64,000 nucleotides of DNA from assembly GCA_022264855.1 (NCBI GenBank), contig JABYQU010000001.1, forward strand, positions 2,108,001 through 2,172,000, written 5' to 3'. Shown here in pieces: positions 43,851 to 57,200 of the stretch; within the stretch, counting starts at the first letter, position 1, and each line of letters starts with the position of its first letter. The translations under genes and the position numbers were made by a program. This stretch comes from Lenzites betulinus (taxonomy: Eukaryota > Basidiomycota > Agaricomycetes > Polyporales > Polyporaceae). The notes under the pieces are model-generated. The model was not told the DNA's origin. It did not search any database and worked only from the letters and a program-made list of their open reading frames with translations.

Positions 43851-46397
43851 CTAGCCGCGCCGAGTTGCCGCGACCTTCCGAGGCGACGCTGCAGAGGTGA
43901 GGCGAGTCGACCGCCTCCGCCCCTGCGATTCCGCATCGCCATTGGCATCGGCCGCCACCACGGCGGCCACGACCTTCGCTGCTTGGGTGCGGCCCTTCTT
44001 CGCAGCAGGCGCCTTGGGCGCGGCCGCCTTCTTCGCGCCTCTGCCCGTCTTCTTCGCACCACCGCCGTTCGCGCGGCCGCGCCTCGAGACGGGGGCTGCC
44101 GAACGCTCTTCCTCCTCCTCTTCCTCCTCCTCCTCCGCCATCGGCGTCAGCGAGGCGTCAAAGTCCAGCTCAGCCTTGCGCTTGTTCGCCCGTGGGGGCC
44201 CCGCTTCCTCCGCGTCCTCCGCCGCCGCGCGCAGTTCCATCTCCTGCGAAGGCCCCGGGATCGCCGGCCCGCCTTCGTTGGCGTACGAGATGACGTTCGC
44301 GCGGCGCTGGAGCCGCGACGGCTGGCGCACGAGCATACTCCTGCTCACCGTGCTGCGCTGGCTGTCGTCGAGTTCCTGCGACTCGATCGGCGGCGTGCTG
44401 AGTCGGCGGTCCGCAATGACCACCGCGTTCGGCGCGGCGAGCACCATCGCGCCCTCCTGCGAGTCGAGGGCCATGCCGTCGGACGCGATCGAGCGCATAG
44501 AGGCATCGACGATCGGCGCGGGCTCCGGGGACGCCGTGCGTGGACGGTACTCCGTGTCTTGATGGAGCTCGGACTGCTTGAGCAGCCACGGGTGGTGGCG
44601 TGCGTCCGCGAGGCTCATGCGCTCGCGAGGGTCGTACTCCAGGAGTTTGCTGATAAAATGCTCGCCTGCGCACACCGATGAGCCTTGTGTTCAACGCCGA
44701 GCACGCTACCACATACCTTCTTCGCTGACGTTGAACTCGTGCAGGATGCGCCATTCGACCTGGCGAGTCGCTACCCGCTCCTTGACGTCCTTTTCCATGT
44801 TTTCCTCGCCGAACGGCGTCGACATCGTGAGCCTAACAGCCTGGTCAGAAACGACTACGTCTGACCGGACAAGCGCGAACGCACATAGAAAACACGATCA
44901 CGCCGACGCTCCAACTGTCAACTACCTGGTGGTAGCCTTCATCGGGAGCTTGGTTGACCACCTCCGGCGCGAGGTAGACCGGGGTACCGCACATGGTCTG
45001 TGTGCCATCATCAGCACGCGCACGCATGAAGCTTGGATGGTCGAGCCCACTCACGCGCAACATCGTCATGCTGTCGACAACCTTAGCCAAGCCGAAATCC
45101 GCGACCTTGACCCGCGGTGGTTGGTCGTCGGTGAGCAGCACGTTCTCTGGCTTGAGGTCACGGTGAGCGATCCCTTGCCCATGCACGTACTACGGAGCCA
45201 TCAGCGACATTCGAAGTAAAGCGGCCAAACGACCTACAGCAAGGGCGTCGCAGATTTGATAGGTAAGATATTGCGCCTCGGCTTCCTCTGTCGTTTGTGT
45301 CAGCAACGGCTATTACCAGCTATATGAAGACTCACCAAGCCCTTCCTTCTTCAAGATGTAGTCCAACAGGTCGCCGCCGGGTACCCATTCGAGCACAAGG
45401 TCTAACATAGTCAGCTGTGAGCTCTGAAACGGAGGGGCGCGCGACTCACTGATGCTGTATCGCTCGAAGAACACCTCCTTGAGCTGACAGATGTTCGGAT
45501 GCTGGAGCCGCTCGAGGATGTTGATCTCTCGCGCGAAGTTGTTGGAGCCGTCGCCCTCCTGCACGCCGTTGAGGCTCGCGTTGCTTAGGCCTTTACGGAG
45601 CTTGTTCGCTTGTATCATCTTCACCGCGTACCACTTGCCCTCCTCCTTGTGCAGAGCCTTCATGACGGTGGCGAACGAACCCTTGCCAAGCTCGTGCAGA
45701 AGGTCATAGTACCTGTGCAACCCACGGTCGGGGGGCCGCTGGCCATGTGCCGGTAAACGAAGCCTGCGTGGTGTGCTGTAGACATGGCATGTGCGAAGTG
45801 GAACGTCGGTACGTACGGTAGTCCTCGAGCCCTCCGTTATGCGGCTGGGGCACAGCGGTCCCGAACGCGATCTCATTGCCGTCGCGCAAGACCTTGTAAT
45901 GGCCCTTCCCGATCTTCTCGCCGTTGATCTAGACGCGCCAGCCACAGCTCAAGCGCGTGCACAGGGGCTGTGAGGACGTAGAAACTCACATAGGTGCCGT
46001 TGCTGGACATGTCCGTGACCATCACCGCAGACCGAATTGTCTCGTCTCCATCCCATTCGATGATGGCGTGGAAGTTGCCTAGAGGATGCACGACGCGTCA
46101 GGACGGGCGCGCGCGCAGCAAGACGCGTCGCGACTCACTGATCTTCATGCCCGGGAGGATGATGTCGTTCTTGTGCTGTTCGGTGTTGCGGCCGATCTGG
46201 TACTTGGGCCTGACCTTTTGGAAGTCTATGCGGCGCAGATTCGCGCTGCAGGGGATGAGGAAGCCCCAGAGGTGTTCATCGACGATGTACTCGGGCTGGG
46301 AGGCTTCCTGCGTGGACTGTGTCTGCTGCTGGGTCTGGACGACGGCTGTTTCGTCGGTGACCATCGCGTCAGCCATGTTTTGGTCTTCTGCCTGCAT
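43851..46397 (-). CDS. FHA-domain checkpoint kinase, Chk2/Cds1/Rad53 type, copy a
   Basis: Nuclear Ser/Thr kinase of the DNA-damage/replication checkpoint. The N-terminus carries an SQ/TQ cluster ([17 protein letters not shown]), the usual ATM/ATR target. FHA domain: [20 protein letters not shown] with the phosphate-binding G-R, then [20 protein letters not shown] and INGEKIG. Kinase: [23 protein letters not shown] lysine, [51 protein letters not shown] and a C-lobe ending HHPWLLKQ. A long tail has an acidic Glu run and basic Gly/Lys/Arg blocks ([19 protein letters not shown]), ending [15 protein letters not shown]. Introns fall after KIS (phase 1) and after NGTY, as in copies b and c. The 57-nt first intron contains two ACGCGT words. 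Copy a looks like the canonical orthologue. Upstream on the same strand is the BRCT scaffold. Confidence 0.9.
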
Positions 46398-47426
46398 GGT
46401 GAATGATGCTGCAGTGGTCAAGTTGGGCGTTGGGTGTCTTGGGGAACGTGTTGAAGGTATGAATGCGAGCGTGTTTTGAGAAGGATGCCCGCTCGAGTGC
46501 CCTTTTAAACAATGGGCAGAATGGATGTACGAGATGAACAAGCGCAGACAACGCGGAGGAGGCCAAAGTGGGTCCAAGACTGGTCCAAGCGAGGGTGGAC
46601 GTTGGGGGCAAGGCTGGCAGGGCAAAGCGGGCGGCCGCACTCGTTTGTTTCTCTTCTGCTACTTCGCGCTTTATAGGGCGCGTAGCGATGCGATGGCCGA
46701 GGAGTGATAGGAGATAGAAGAGGCGTTGTATATCCAAGCACCCACAATTCGCGCACGTCCAGACAATCTCCTTGTCCTCGTCCCGCTCGCCACGGCTGCT
46801 ATTTGGCACTCATTTGGCGGAGATCAGCGGAGTCGGCGTCTCTCCCCAAATCTTCGCGCTCCGCCCGTGGCGGTCGAATTCGGCTCTGCTCTTCAGCAAG
46901 TATTGTCAAATTCGACCACGGCCAGTACTTTTGGTAGAGATAGCGCCTGTAGACGGCCGTGTACAGCAAGATATCAATGGTCATTCAATCGAGTATCGGG
47001 GCTAGAAGAAAGTATCGCCTCGATGCTCATACTCCGATTCTCCGACGGACTCGGAACTTGAAGCAGCTGGCTCACCTGCAGACCAGCACCCAACCTTTCT
47101 GTTCGGTCGTCAAGAAGCTATGAGCTTGACAGGTTGTACTCTCCCTGCACAGGAAAAGAATCTGTGCCCGCTATCCGGCATCAACGAGTGCATCAGAGTT
47201 CAAGTCAAGCCGCCCACGGGATCCTTGACATACACATCGCGTTCATCGATGGCCCGCTCACATACACCAGCCGGTGTTATGCAGGAAATAACTCCAACCA
47301 ACGCATATCTTACGAATGTAGTACTGTGACTGACTGGCTGCGATGTATGAAAACCCAATGACAGGTACATAAAACATAGAAATTATCCACACATTCCACC
47401 CACCCTTAGAGTCGTGATGCAACAAC
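46398..47426. other. Intergenic between CHK2a and the BRCT gene
   Basis: About 1 kb; promoter of CHK2a. CTATAAAG on the minus strand near 46670 could be a distant TATA. No gene seen. Confidence 0.5.
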
Positions 47427-50400
47427 TCAGAACGACCCCGGGACCTGGAACTCAGCTTCGCCCAAAGATATCTCCTGCCTCAGTGCGCTGGTCAAAATCA
47501 GCTCCTGCGTGAACACCTGGTTCCCGTGCTCGACAATCGGCCGCCAGATAGAGACGTCCGTCGGACAGGAGATGACGAAGCGGTCGTCGTGGCCGTTGAG
47601 CATACGCACGGTCGGTGTCTGTGTGGATAGCTGGTCGGATCCATCAGTCTTCAGTCCAAAGACTAGAGATGTGAGAGCTACACACCTGTCCCCCATTGGC
47701 GGTCACGACGTTCTTGAGCAGCTGTCTGTCCACTGAGACCTTGGGTGTCACATAGAATGTCTTGCCCGCGAAGAGTTTCCCCGGGTTCTTCTTCGCGCGC
47801 TTGAGGGCGTTGGCGAGAGTGAAGCTGTACTTCTTCTCCATCTCTGGGTCTTGGATCATGTAGTCATCCTCGGCTGAGGGTCCCTTGTGCATTAGCATAA
47901 GTTGCGCAGGGAGGCAGAACGGCAACTCACGAAGCAGCTTCTTCGCTGCCGCAGACGCCGTGGCCCACTCTCCGCTCAGGACGTATGGTGCCGTAGCCAA
48001 CGCACACAGAAACTTCTCTGTCCTCACGGCACTCTTCACCAACAGATGCGTGCACTCCGACGGCTTCTTGACGAACACGACGCCTAGCTTCGCGAGTGCC
48101 TTCCGCGAAGCATCAGCATACACACTCAGCCCGCACTGCGACACTGCACCGCACTCACCCGCTCAACGTCGTCACTCAGGGTGAGCTGCGTGGTCATCAC
48201 CCGCACACCCCTCGCCTTTGCTGGCGCCGACTCTTTCGTGGCCGCCACGAGCGACTTCTTGCGCGGCCCCGAATCCTGGCTCTCCGGCTCCTCCGACGGC
48301 TCCGTCGTTGACTTGCGCTGACCCGCACCTTTCTTCTTCGTCTTCGCGACCGTTTCCGCCTCGGCCCCCTTCCGCCTCTTCCTCTCGGGCATCTCCTCCG
48401 CCTCCTCCTCGTCCCCGGAACCGAGCGACGGACGCTTCTTCCCCTTCGGCTTCGGCTCCGCACTGGGGCCAGCGTCGCTCGCGCGTGCCTTGCCCTTCGC
48501 TACAGGCTTCTCGAGATCGTGCTCGTGCACTGACCGCACCGTACCGTTCTTCAGCTCCTTCTGGAATGAGAGCACGTCGGGCATGATCACGTCGTGCAGC
48601 TTCTGCGTCGCCTTCGTGGCCGCGGATCGTCGTGACGGCGTGCGGCCCGTCTTCGTCGGGCTTGCAGATGTCCCTGTGCGGCTCGAGCTTGCTTCTGGGA
48701 TATCCGTGGGCGGGGGCATAGGTCTCCGCGATGCCTTGGCAGGCGGTGGTGGCGGCGGACTGGGGGAGCGCGATTCGCTGGGCGAAGGAGCGCGCTTCGA
48801 CTTCCTGGAGGCAGACGCGGGAGGTCCTGAAGGAGGAGCCGCGCTCTTTGTTGACTTGGGCGGGGCAGCTTTCGCAGAGGGTTTCGAAGGACCTGTCACT
48901 TCCGACCTCCCGCCCTTCATCGTTGGAGAGATATAGACAGAGTCGACAGTCGGCACGAGTACAGAGTCCATTCGTTGTGGTGTCTGACCCACCTTCTCAG
49001 ACGGGGCCGCAGCATGTGGTGCACTTGTCCGGGACGTTCTTCCGTTCTTTATGAGGTCGCCTAGGACCGACCGCACGTCTTCTTCGTCCGTCGAATCGGA
49101 CTCAGACTCTAGAAGTGAGTCAAGGGTCTTGCGCTTCCTGTGCTCGGGTTGTGGTGCGTCGTCTCTGATCTTCGTTACGCGTATTCCCGGCGGCCCTTTC
49201 TTCTTCTTCGCTGTGACCTTCGATGGCGACTGCGCCTTGGCAGGGCTGGCCATCGTAACGTCGTCATCGGAAACGATGAGTGGTCGCCGCAAACTTGCAG
49301 GTTTCTTAACTGGAGACGGGGACGAGGTCGGCGATCCTGCGGGAACATCATTCTGGGCCTTCTTTGCGCTTCCGTATGTACGCAAAGCACGCTTGGGTGG
49401 TGGGACGTCTGTGTGGGTGTCATCAGGTAGTTGGCCCTCATCGTCGGTATTGCGGGATGTGAACCTCCGAACAAGTCGTCGTTTCGCAGAGGCATCGCTC
49501 GATGAACCTTGTGCTTGTGCAGCCCGCATGGACAAACGCACTGGCTTGCTCAGTGGAGGGGGCTTACTCGGACCTGCCTCGTCAATATCCATGCGCACAT
49601 CATGAGCTGCGTCGTCCTCTACGTCCGCAAAGTCCGCGTCGACGTCCATCTGACCACCCAAGCTGACATCGGCGTCGTCCACGCCGACTACCTCCTCCAC
49701 TTCGCCCGCGCTCGCGGCTGTACCAGACAAGACGTCTTCAACCACAATGCGCTTCGCTTTCTCGCCCTTGCGCGGGCTGCGCTTCCTGGGGCTCACGCTT
49801 GTGCTGACTCTCTTGGTTGAGGTTGGCGACGCGCGCCCGTTGAGATCCACCTCTGCTTCCGCCTCTTGGAACATCTTCTCCAATTGGGCAGGGTCCCACA
49901 CGATACGACCGAGTCCGCGCTCGGCGAGAACCGTGCTGAAGTCGACGCCGGGAGGGAAGACAATGTACTTCTCGCGAGCTGGCGTAAGGCGACGCCACTG
50001 AACGAAGCAGTCTTCAATCCAGGTGTGGTTGACGATTGGTATAGACCATGAGGTAGCCTTGTCTGTCTTTGTTCCGTGAAGACTGCGCGAGCATCAGCGA
50101 CAGGTTGCGAGTAAGGAGAATGAGGACAGGAAACATACTATGCCGCTACTACGATAGTGTTCTTTTCTGCTGACATGGACGCAGTAAATTCGCCACCCAT
50201 AAGAGTGATGAGTTTCTTGAGGTACTCGCGATCCTTGCCGGTGTAGTTTGTGACAGTAATAACCTGGTTTAATAGTGTCAGATTCGGGGAATAGTGGAAG
50301 TATCAAATAGGTGGACGCGCCTCTCTCGCAAAGCCCTCGGCAGGTTTGTCCGGGATGGGATAATGTAGCAGTTGGTCGGCCGGTCGCGTGAGCGTCCCGG

Positions 50401-51443
50401 ACGCACGCACATACCATAGCCAAGCAAGCGTTCCGATAGTCATACCACGTTTGTAGGCCTTCGGACATCAGAGTGAGCCTCATAACCTCCTCAATATTTG
50501 TGAAACATACCTTAGCGTACGCCGCGCCCGTGCGGTATCGGGTGACAAAGACATCTGCATCCTCCAGTCGCTCCAGTTCTTCTCGTACTCGGTCAACATT
50601 GCTCGTGGACTTTGAGATAGCCAGTTCGACGACCTCTCCCCCCTGACGTCGTATGTCCGCGCCAAGCGCCTTCCTTTGGTTTTCGGATAAGTCTAAAGAG
50701 AGCCCGAGAAGGATGCGTTTGCCCTCCCATACGTTCCGTGCGGCTGGCTTGACCTTACGCTGCTCGTCATTGGTCATGGAGGATGTATTGTAGAGCATCA
50801 TGCGTTCAGGGGGAGGTTCATATTCCGCATCTTCTTGGGATGTGCGTCCTTCCGGGCGCTGCGCGAAGACACGGGGTTCTGGCCACTCGTAGTTTCTTGT
50901 TGGGAGGTCCCTGATGCCGAGCCGCACCGTGTCATCAAACCAGTGGGGCACGAGTATACATACGCCGGTCTGCTCTTTAAAATGTAGCGCGGTCTCGTAC
51001 TTGGCGCTTCCAGGGGCAAGAGCGAAGAGATGGGTAACGTCGCGTGTCAGGGCCGAGCGCCACTGGCCTCCAAGTGCTGTAATGGCTGCTGAGATGAGCT
51101 CGCAGTCTGCTTGAGAAAGGTCTGTGGCAGCGGCTGTGACGCCAGAGAAGAGGTAGGCAGGATCGGCGGAGTAATACTCTGGGTCTTGGAGAGATGCAAG
51201 GACGGCAGAACGCTCTACCCAGCGCGGGGTGACGACGTGGGCTGAAGATTCCTCTGGCAGAGATTCAACAAAGTCTTCAAGTGCGATGGAGGATGTGATG
51301 AAGTGCGTCAGCTTAGGGTGTGAGAGCGACGGAGCGGGCTTGGCCCCGCGTGCATTGAGGACGTCGCCCAGTTGTTCGCGCTGCTTGAGGGGCAGGGTCT
51401 CCGAGATGTAGTAGCAAACGCCGTCAAAGACGGATTGAGACAT
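47427..51443 (-). CDS. BRC1: Six-BRCT DNA-repair scaffold, Rtt107/Brc1 type
   Basis: Chromatin-associated scaffold that in yeasts supports replication through damage and binds phospho-H2A and Smc5/6 partners. N-terminal BRCT block: FDGVCYYISETLPL, THFITSSIALEDF, VVTPRWVERS and YSADPAYLFSG are typical of this family. A second unit follows (ISAAITALGGQWRSAL, THLFAL, LVPHWFDD), then a third (WEGKRILLGLSLDLSENQRK), a fourth (VITVTNYTGKDREYLKKLIT, LMGGEF, HTWIEDCF), a disordered Ser/Pro/Lys-rich middle of about 450 residues, and a C-terminal pair (ALAKLGVVFVKKPSECTHLL, YVLSGEWATA, LFAGKTFYVTP, LLKNVVTANGGQ, ending LGEAEFQVPGSF). Several short introns. ACGCGT lies 124 nt upstream of the ATG. The assignment rests on BRCT number and the N-terminal signature; PTIP-like naming is the alternative. 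Confidence 0.85.
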
Positions 51444-51855
51444 GCGAAAACGCGAGTACAGTTGCGAGAGGGCGCGTCGAAGATTGTGGTCGAGTGAGCT
51501 GTGAGAGCCCTGAAATGCTCCCCGACTCGCGAGGCGCGACGCCTCTCGCGGCGCGTGACTTGTTTAACGCGTCTCACACGTGACCCCGAAATATAGCTGA
51601 CGGCTTGAAAGTTGCAAGTTGCAACAGTCGTTAAGTCTGAATGGGTTTGAACTTGCAATTGGGTACTTGATTATAAGTGGATGTGATGTTCCGCGGTCGT
51701 GTCATCAACTTGGCGAGACTACTATGTATGACAAGTACATTCGCAGAGCTCGGCACGTATATATATGATGACAGCTACACACTACACACTAATTCCCGCG
51801 AGGTAAACGGTAGAGTATGTACACAAGCTAGCAGTGGATCGACTGCAGAATCAAT
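51444..51855. other. Intergenic between BRC1 and DBR1
   Basis: Promoter of the BRCT gene and the 3' flank of DBR1. An imperfect inverted repeat (CGCGAGGCG...CGCCTCTCGCG) occurs at about 51530-51550. Confidence 0.5.
51567..51572. promoter_or_regulatory. MluI cell-cycle-box-like ACGCGT upstream of BRC1
   Basis: A palindromic hexamer matching the MBF target site, 124 nt upstream of the start of a replication-repair gene. A single hexamer in GC-rich DNA can be chance. Confidence 0.3.
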
Positions 51856-53648
51856 TCATCGAGCGGATGCGTTGTCTTGGAAATCGACCTTGTTTTCGAT
51901 CTGCAACATCGTGCAAAATGCCGCTGTCTGTGGGTTTGGGTAATACGGAGCTACATGCCAGAAAGTTAGTATGTATTCCACAGAAGCTATGCATGCTGGC
52001 TCACGAGGCGTTCTTGGCTCGTCGTTTGCCGGGCCCGGAGCAACCTGGGAGAATTGTTGTACGTCCTCCACCTTCAAAACATCGCCCTCCTTGTCTTTGA
52101 GAAGGTTCTCCTTGACCCAAGCGAGCTCCTTGGTGACCGCTTCTCGCGCGGGGGCTTCATCAGGATACACCGACTGACGTCGCTCAAGCGACATGTACCC
52201 ATTGAATGCGCGAGTGATCGCAAGCCACTCTGGGTCATACGCGAGCACGGGAGCAGCATCGGCCGGGAGGGATATAGGTGTATCGATATCAACAACCTAT
52301 CGGAATTTGCCGCGGGATCGTCAATGAGGATACTACAGTGGCAGGTGTAAATGAGAACGCGTTACCTCGAGGAACTTTCGCCTAGGTAGACATTTGTCAA
52401 GCGCAAGAAAATTGGTCGCTACCGGTGGAGGCGGAGGAAGGGGGGGCGCCTCAACATCGTCCTCTTCGTCTTCTAGCGTAATCTCGTCTGGGTTACGCGG
52501 AACGTCCGGCAAAGCTGGAGCCACATCTACGTTGGCGCTACTAAGAGGTAGTGGTGTCTGCACATCCTCGTCCTCGTCATCAATGTTTATCTCGTCGGGA
52601 TTGGTCTTTTCCACGCTTGAAGCCGCTGGTGGTGCCGTCGAAACGCCACTGGCCGGCTGATGAACAACCTTCGCCTCGAACCTACAGTGTAGGTGGGCCG
52701 CAAACCACCACACAGGATGGAGCGTACGAAGCAGGCCCATCATGGGCGGGGAGCCCAGCGCGCCCTTGTTGATATCGTCTCGAAAATATGGCTTACGACG
52801 GAGGAGGTCGCGGAGGTCACCGTGGTGCTCTATCCCTTGTGGCCAGTCGTGTGAGAGGAAAACGGCAGGAGACGAGAGCTAAGATCCCCCGAAGCGTTGT
52901 TAGCGGAGGTCAGGAAAAGATGGGATGAACCAACCAGAGATAGTCGGAGGACGTTGTACTGGCGAATATGGTAGATGCTACGCATACTGCCATGATTGTA
53001 TGGCGGCCGCTCATAGTGCCCTGCAGGGACATGTTAGTGGTCGGATCTACCGTGCATACTATGAAGGGTACTGACCACATTGAAAGTCGCCTGGTTTGAA
53101 TATTCCGGAAGCGCCTGCTATACGAACGCCATTGACTTGTACGCAGCCGGCGTGTCCGAGAAAATAGATGTTAGGCGCGACCCAACCCCCGTGGTACCTA
53201 GAAAATGTAAGTTTTGTGTGATATAGACGAGGGTGCGCTTACAGTTCCCAGAAGTAGTTCGACGCTTCGTGGTTTCCTCCGATTATGACAGTCAAGATGG
53301 GCGCTTTTGCCTCTCCTGTGTAGTATCTGCAGCACAAGAATCCTATCAATTCCCTATCGCGGAGGGTGCGCATTGGCAAGGGAGACGAGGCCCACCTACT
53401 TCGCGAACCCACCGAGCTTCTTGTACTTATCAGGAACAGCCATACATGCAAGATCACGGTGGTTGCGAATGGCCTGGAAGTCGCCGCATATGAGGAGAAG
53501 GTCGACCTTGTATTTGTTCTGCTGCTCAAGACGCGCGAGCTCAGCGTAGATGGCGTCAAGCTCTCCGTGGCAGCAGCCTTCGATGGCAATCTACAACAGG
53601 ATGAATACGTGTGAAGATGCTCCAAACGGTGGACTCGCGCACCTTCAT
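51856..53648 (-). CDS. DBR1: RNA lariat debranching enzyme Dbr1
   Basis: Nuclear metallophosphoesterase that cuts the 2'-5' bond of intron lariats. The start is a coding exon of only six bases (ATGAAG, 53648-53643), then a 52-nt intron, giving [20 protein letters not shown]. Metal and active-site motifs seen: [83 protein letters not shown] and [12 protein letters not shown]. An acidic low-complexity insert ([20 protein letters not shown] and a second similar block) precedes [15 protein letters not shown]. The C-terminal debranching domain includes [17 protein letters not shown]. The stop is uncertain: the open frame runs to 51856, but an ending near 52010 with a basic tail in another frame ([11 protein letters not shown]) is possible if there is an unrecognised intron. 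Confidence 0.9.
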
Positions 53649-54214
53649 GTTTGTGTTTCTGATTCGCAATGCGTTGCTGCACGCTTCGGTGGTTGGAGAA
53701 AGGACAAGAGGGAAATCCGGCCGGAGCGGTTTTCAGGAACGAGCGCCTGTCCGATATTCCACGGCCGGTGCCGAGTAGGTCAGGATGCCCGTGAATCGCT
53801 TGTGCAAACGTTCATGTAAAAGATCAATTCATGCACGACGGCAACTTCAAATACTACACTAGATAGTCTCCCTGCTAACTCATACCTGGAGTGCTATATA
53901 ACAGCCCAAGGAATGCTTCATTGAACATCAGACCGAGACATCAGACCGAGACGGTGTAGTTACAGTACACGTGTGCTATAATCTTCACATTTCAAGGATG
54001 TCACGTATATCATCATGTGCTTGCTCATTCATCGTCTGCCTACGGGAGACAAGGGTGTCACCGTAGTAATTCCATCGAGACATACTCGTGTACAAACGTC
54101 GCCACTCAAAGTCACGGTACATGCAAAAACACGATAAAACTGTTCACATAACATACTATGTCAGACACGGTGCGATGCTGACGATTGGCTCCAATATTTA
54201 CTCACCTTCATACA
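53649..54214. other. Intergenic between DBR1 and HET3
   Basis: No gene seen. A 10-bp phrase CATCAGACCG repeats around 53930-53945. Confidence 0.55.
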
Positions 54215-57200
54215 TCATAATTTCCTACGTTTACCCGGACGTCCACTGGCATCGGGCTCCTCTGCCAAACGCGATCCCGATGGCGCACCCGATCCACTCT
54301 GTCGACCCCCCCTTCTCCCGCCGTGGCGGACTGAAGATCCTACTCCCTGTCTGACACTCATCCGCTGCGCTGGAGTGATGGGTACCGAACTCGTGCTTGC
54401 GGTCCCACTCGACGTGCCTGACGACCCGGAAGCACTGCGGCGAGCCGGTATAATCTTCCTGAGACTCCCCTTAGGCCACTCCATTGGCTTTTTTGGAGAG
54501 GGAAGCTCCTCCGGCTTCTGTCTCGGGCTCGAGGTCGAGGCGAAGGTCGGGCGGGCAGCGCTCGGGACCGCACTGGCAGGCGTGTCTTCTGCGCGGCGTT
54601 TACCCATAATCTTTCTAGTTGCTGTGTCCGCGGCACCGTGTTGTACATCTGTCGGCAGCTGCAACTGCGAGCGCGCCGGGGAACGGTGGTATCCTTCCTC
54701 CTTGGGTTCGGGGGAGCCACGGAAGGGAATCGAGTGCTCTGCCCACCCTGAGGCCGTCACGGGTTGCAGTTGTAGAGGGATGACGGGGAGCGACTGCCTC
54801 TTCGTCGCTGAGCGCCCTGTTTCTCGTAGAGGCGGCTCGATAGAACGATTATGGGGTAGCCCTGCGTACAGATCGTCGATGGTGTTGGCCTTCTTCGCAG
54901 GTTTTTTGAACTCGCTTTGCGACGGTTTCGGAGGAGGGGCGGGTTCCTGAGGTTCAACGGGCGCCGAACGAGTTTGCAAATCTGTAGGACTCATTGCCGG
55001 GGTATCGACGTCCATACGACTCTGCTCGTCTGTCGCAGGCGGGTACACAAGTCCGGGCCAAGATTCCGCATCTGACAAGTCTGCGCCCCAGGGGCTTCGA
55101 ACAGGGCCAACGTTCCAGGACGAGTCGCGCGACACGGGTGGGGTGAGGAAAGGAGGACCGGGGAGTCCATAGATCGGGGTCGGTAGAGCTGAAGAGATGG
55201 CACTATTGGACTGTGATGCGTCGAGTATAGGTGCAATGACTTCGACAGAAACAGAGTCAGGAGGTTCGGAGCTTGATCGCGTGCGCTGGAGGGGAGGGGC
55301 TTCGGGTTTCCTGCCCTCCGATAAGCGGGAGCGATTCCGTGGGTCTAGTGAAGACTGGGGAACCCCGCCGGTTATCAGAGACTTGAGCCGCCTGCGCTCG
55401 CGTTCGACGTCTTCTTCCCTGGTCTTCCATACCTCAATACCGAGGATGTAGGAATGATACGTCTCTGCCGCCTTAGTCAGGGAGAGGCGCACACTTGTTC
55501 GCTTGTCTGCAGCAGATCGCAGGTAGAACTCCTTCGAGGCTGCTCCGTTCCGAAAGGTCCATGACTGGATATGACCGTCGTGGTTTTTCAAATGAGGCGC
55601 GGGACGCGCGATCGCCACCGGCCTGTCGGGACGGTTCATGCAGACATCGACATTCAGGAAGCGTTCGTGCACTCCGAACGAACAGTCACAGCGCCCTACA
55701 TAGATATTAATGGTCTCAGCGTCCGCTATGTTGGTCACGGCGATCGTGGACGGGTTTCTGCATTGACAGACGATACTTGTGAGCGAGACTACATCATGTA
55801 GGCCATACAATGAATACCAAGCATACCTTCCAGGATAGTGAGTTACACAATAGCCGGCCATCTTGAGTAGCTCCTGGGACCAAGTAGAGACCCGCAAATC
55901 GAAGGAATCGGAGGGTGCGCTGCGCAAATGAGAATGTAAAGGGATGTCGCGCTGCAAGCTGTACGAAGCGAGAGACGGCCGGTAAGGGATATATATCTCC
56001 TGGGAGTGGAACCACAGAGAGCAGGTTTTGAGATCGTCGGCAGAAAGCGATGCGGTGCGGAAGTAGTACTGCAAGAACGCAGGTGTCATGGAGAAAGGTT
56101 CGATGTTGTCGATAGACCCCATGATCTCGCGTAAATGCCCGACCACGGCGCCCACGAAATAGTCCACCTCCGGACGTTTAGGCTGAGAGCGCAAAAGCAG
56201 TGTCATGAGATTACCCTCGCCGTCCTTGCAGGCCAAGAGTGCAACACATGTGGGGACGTTGGTGTGGTTGTCCTTCGCACGAACAGCGAGCAGTGGAAGA
56301 CGGGTGCGTACGCCATACGATGTCATGGTATAAGTCGGACGATGGTCGAGGGGCGCCTTCAGCAGCCTCATGAACTCATCCCATGGAATGCTGACAAGAG
56401 TCGAGGAGTATCGGAAGTCTCGAGGGGATGACGCGAGGAGGAATTGGTCTTGCGACGATGTCTCTTTCTGGAACTTCGTCAAGAGGTCGGAGTTGGAGCG
56501 GTATTGATGCAAATGGTGGAAGGAGAAGTTGTGGTTGGAAAGGGCTGGTCCCCATGCAAAGATCGTCTGATCAGTGATGTGCTTGAGGATCTCCTCCTGC
56601 AGTCGGATGAACGCGTAGCGGCCCTCGCCATAGGTGGTAGGCATATTGACACCAAAGATACCCATGAGTGAGTACGCCTCGTCCTCATCCCGCTTGGTCT
56701 CCCGGGAAGAAGCCCACGACATGCGGCACGCGACGCTGAACTCTTCAAGAGTACGCTGACCGGTAAGGACGTCGCTGTCGATCCCGGTGACGGCTTGAAC
56801 GAGATGAGCGAGGGTGTGTTTTGTTCCTATAATGCGCCATTCGGAGGACAGGAAGACAACGACACTGGGGGCAAGGAGCTCCTGTAGCGTCCAGCCCCGC
56901 TTGTGCCATCGGCTGTTACGGAAGTAGCTTCCGGGTGCTTCGAGTTCAGCGGTCGTCAAGGCACTCGGGACATCGTGGAGGAAAACGTAGCATACGCCAG
57001 CATACCGATACCAGTCGTACATCGAATTAATCGCTTCCGACAGTTCGGAACTGCTGGCCTGGTCGATGCAAGGAGTGTCCGCCCACGCGTAATCGTAGTT
57101 GTGCGCGGCCGCGATCTCACAGAAACGACGTATCTTCTCGGAGGGAAACTGCGGGATGACGGACACCGAATGCGGGATGTTCTTGGCGTCTTGGTCGTCG

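Noticed and set aside
51530..51552. Imperfect GC-rich inverted repeat upstream of BRC1
   Set aside because: Arms are about 9-11 bp with a 2-nt gap; common by chance in GC-rich promoters.
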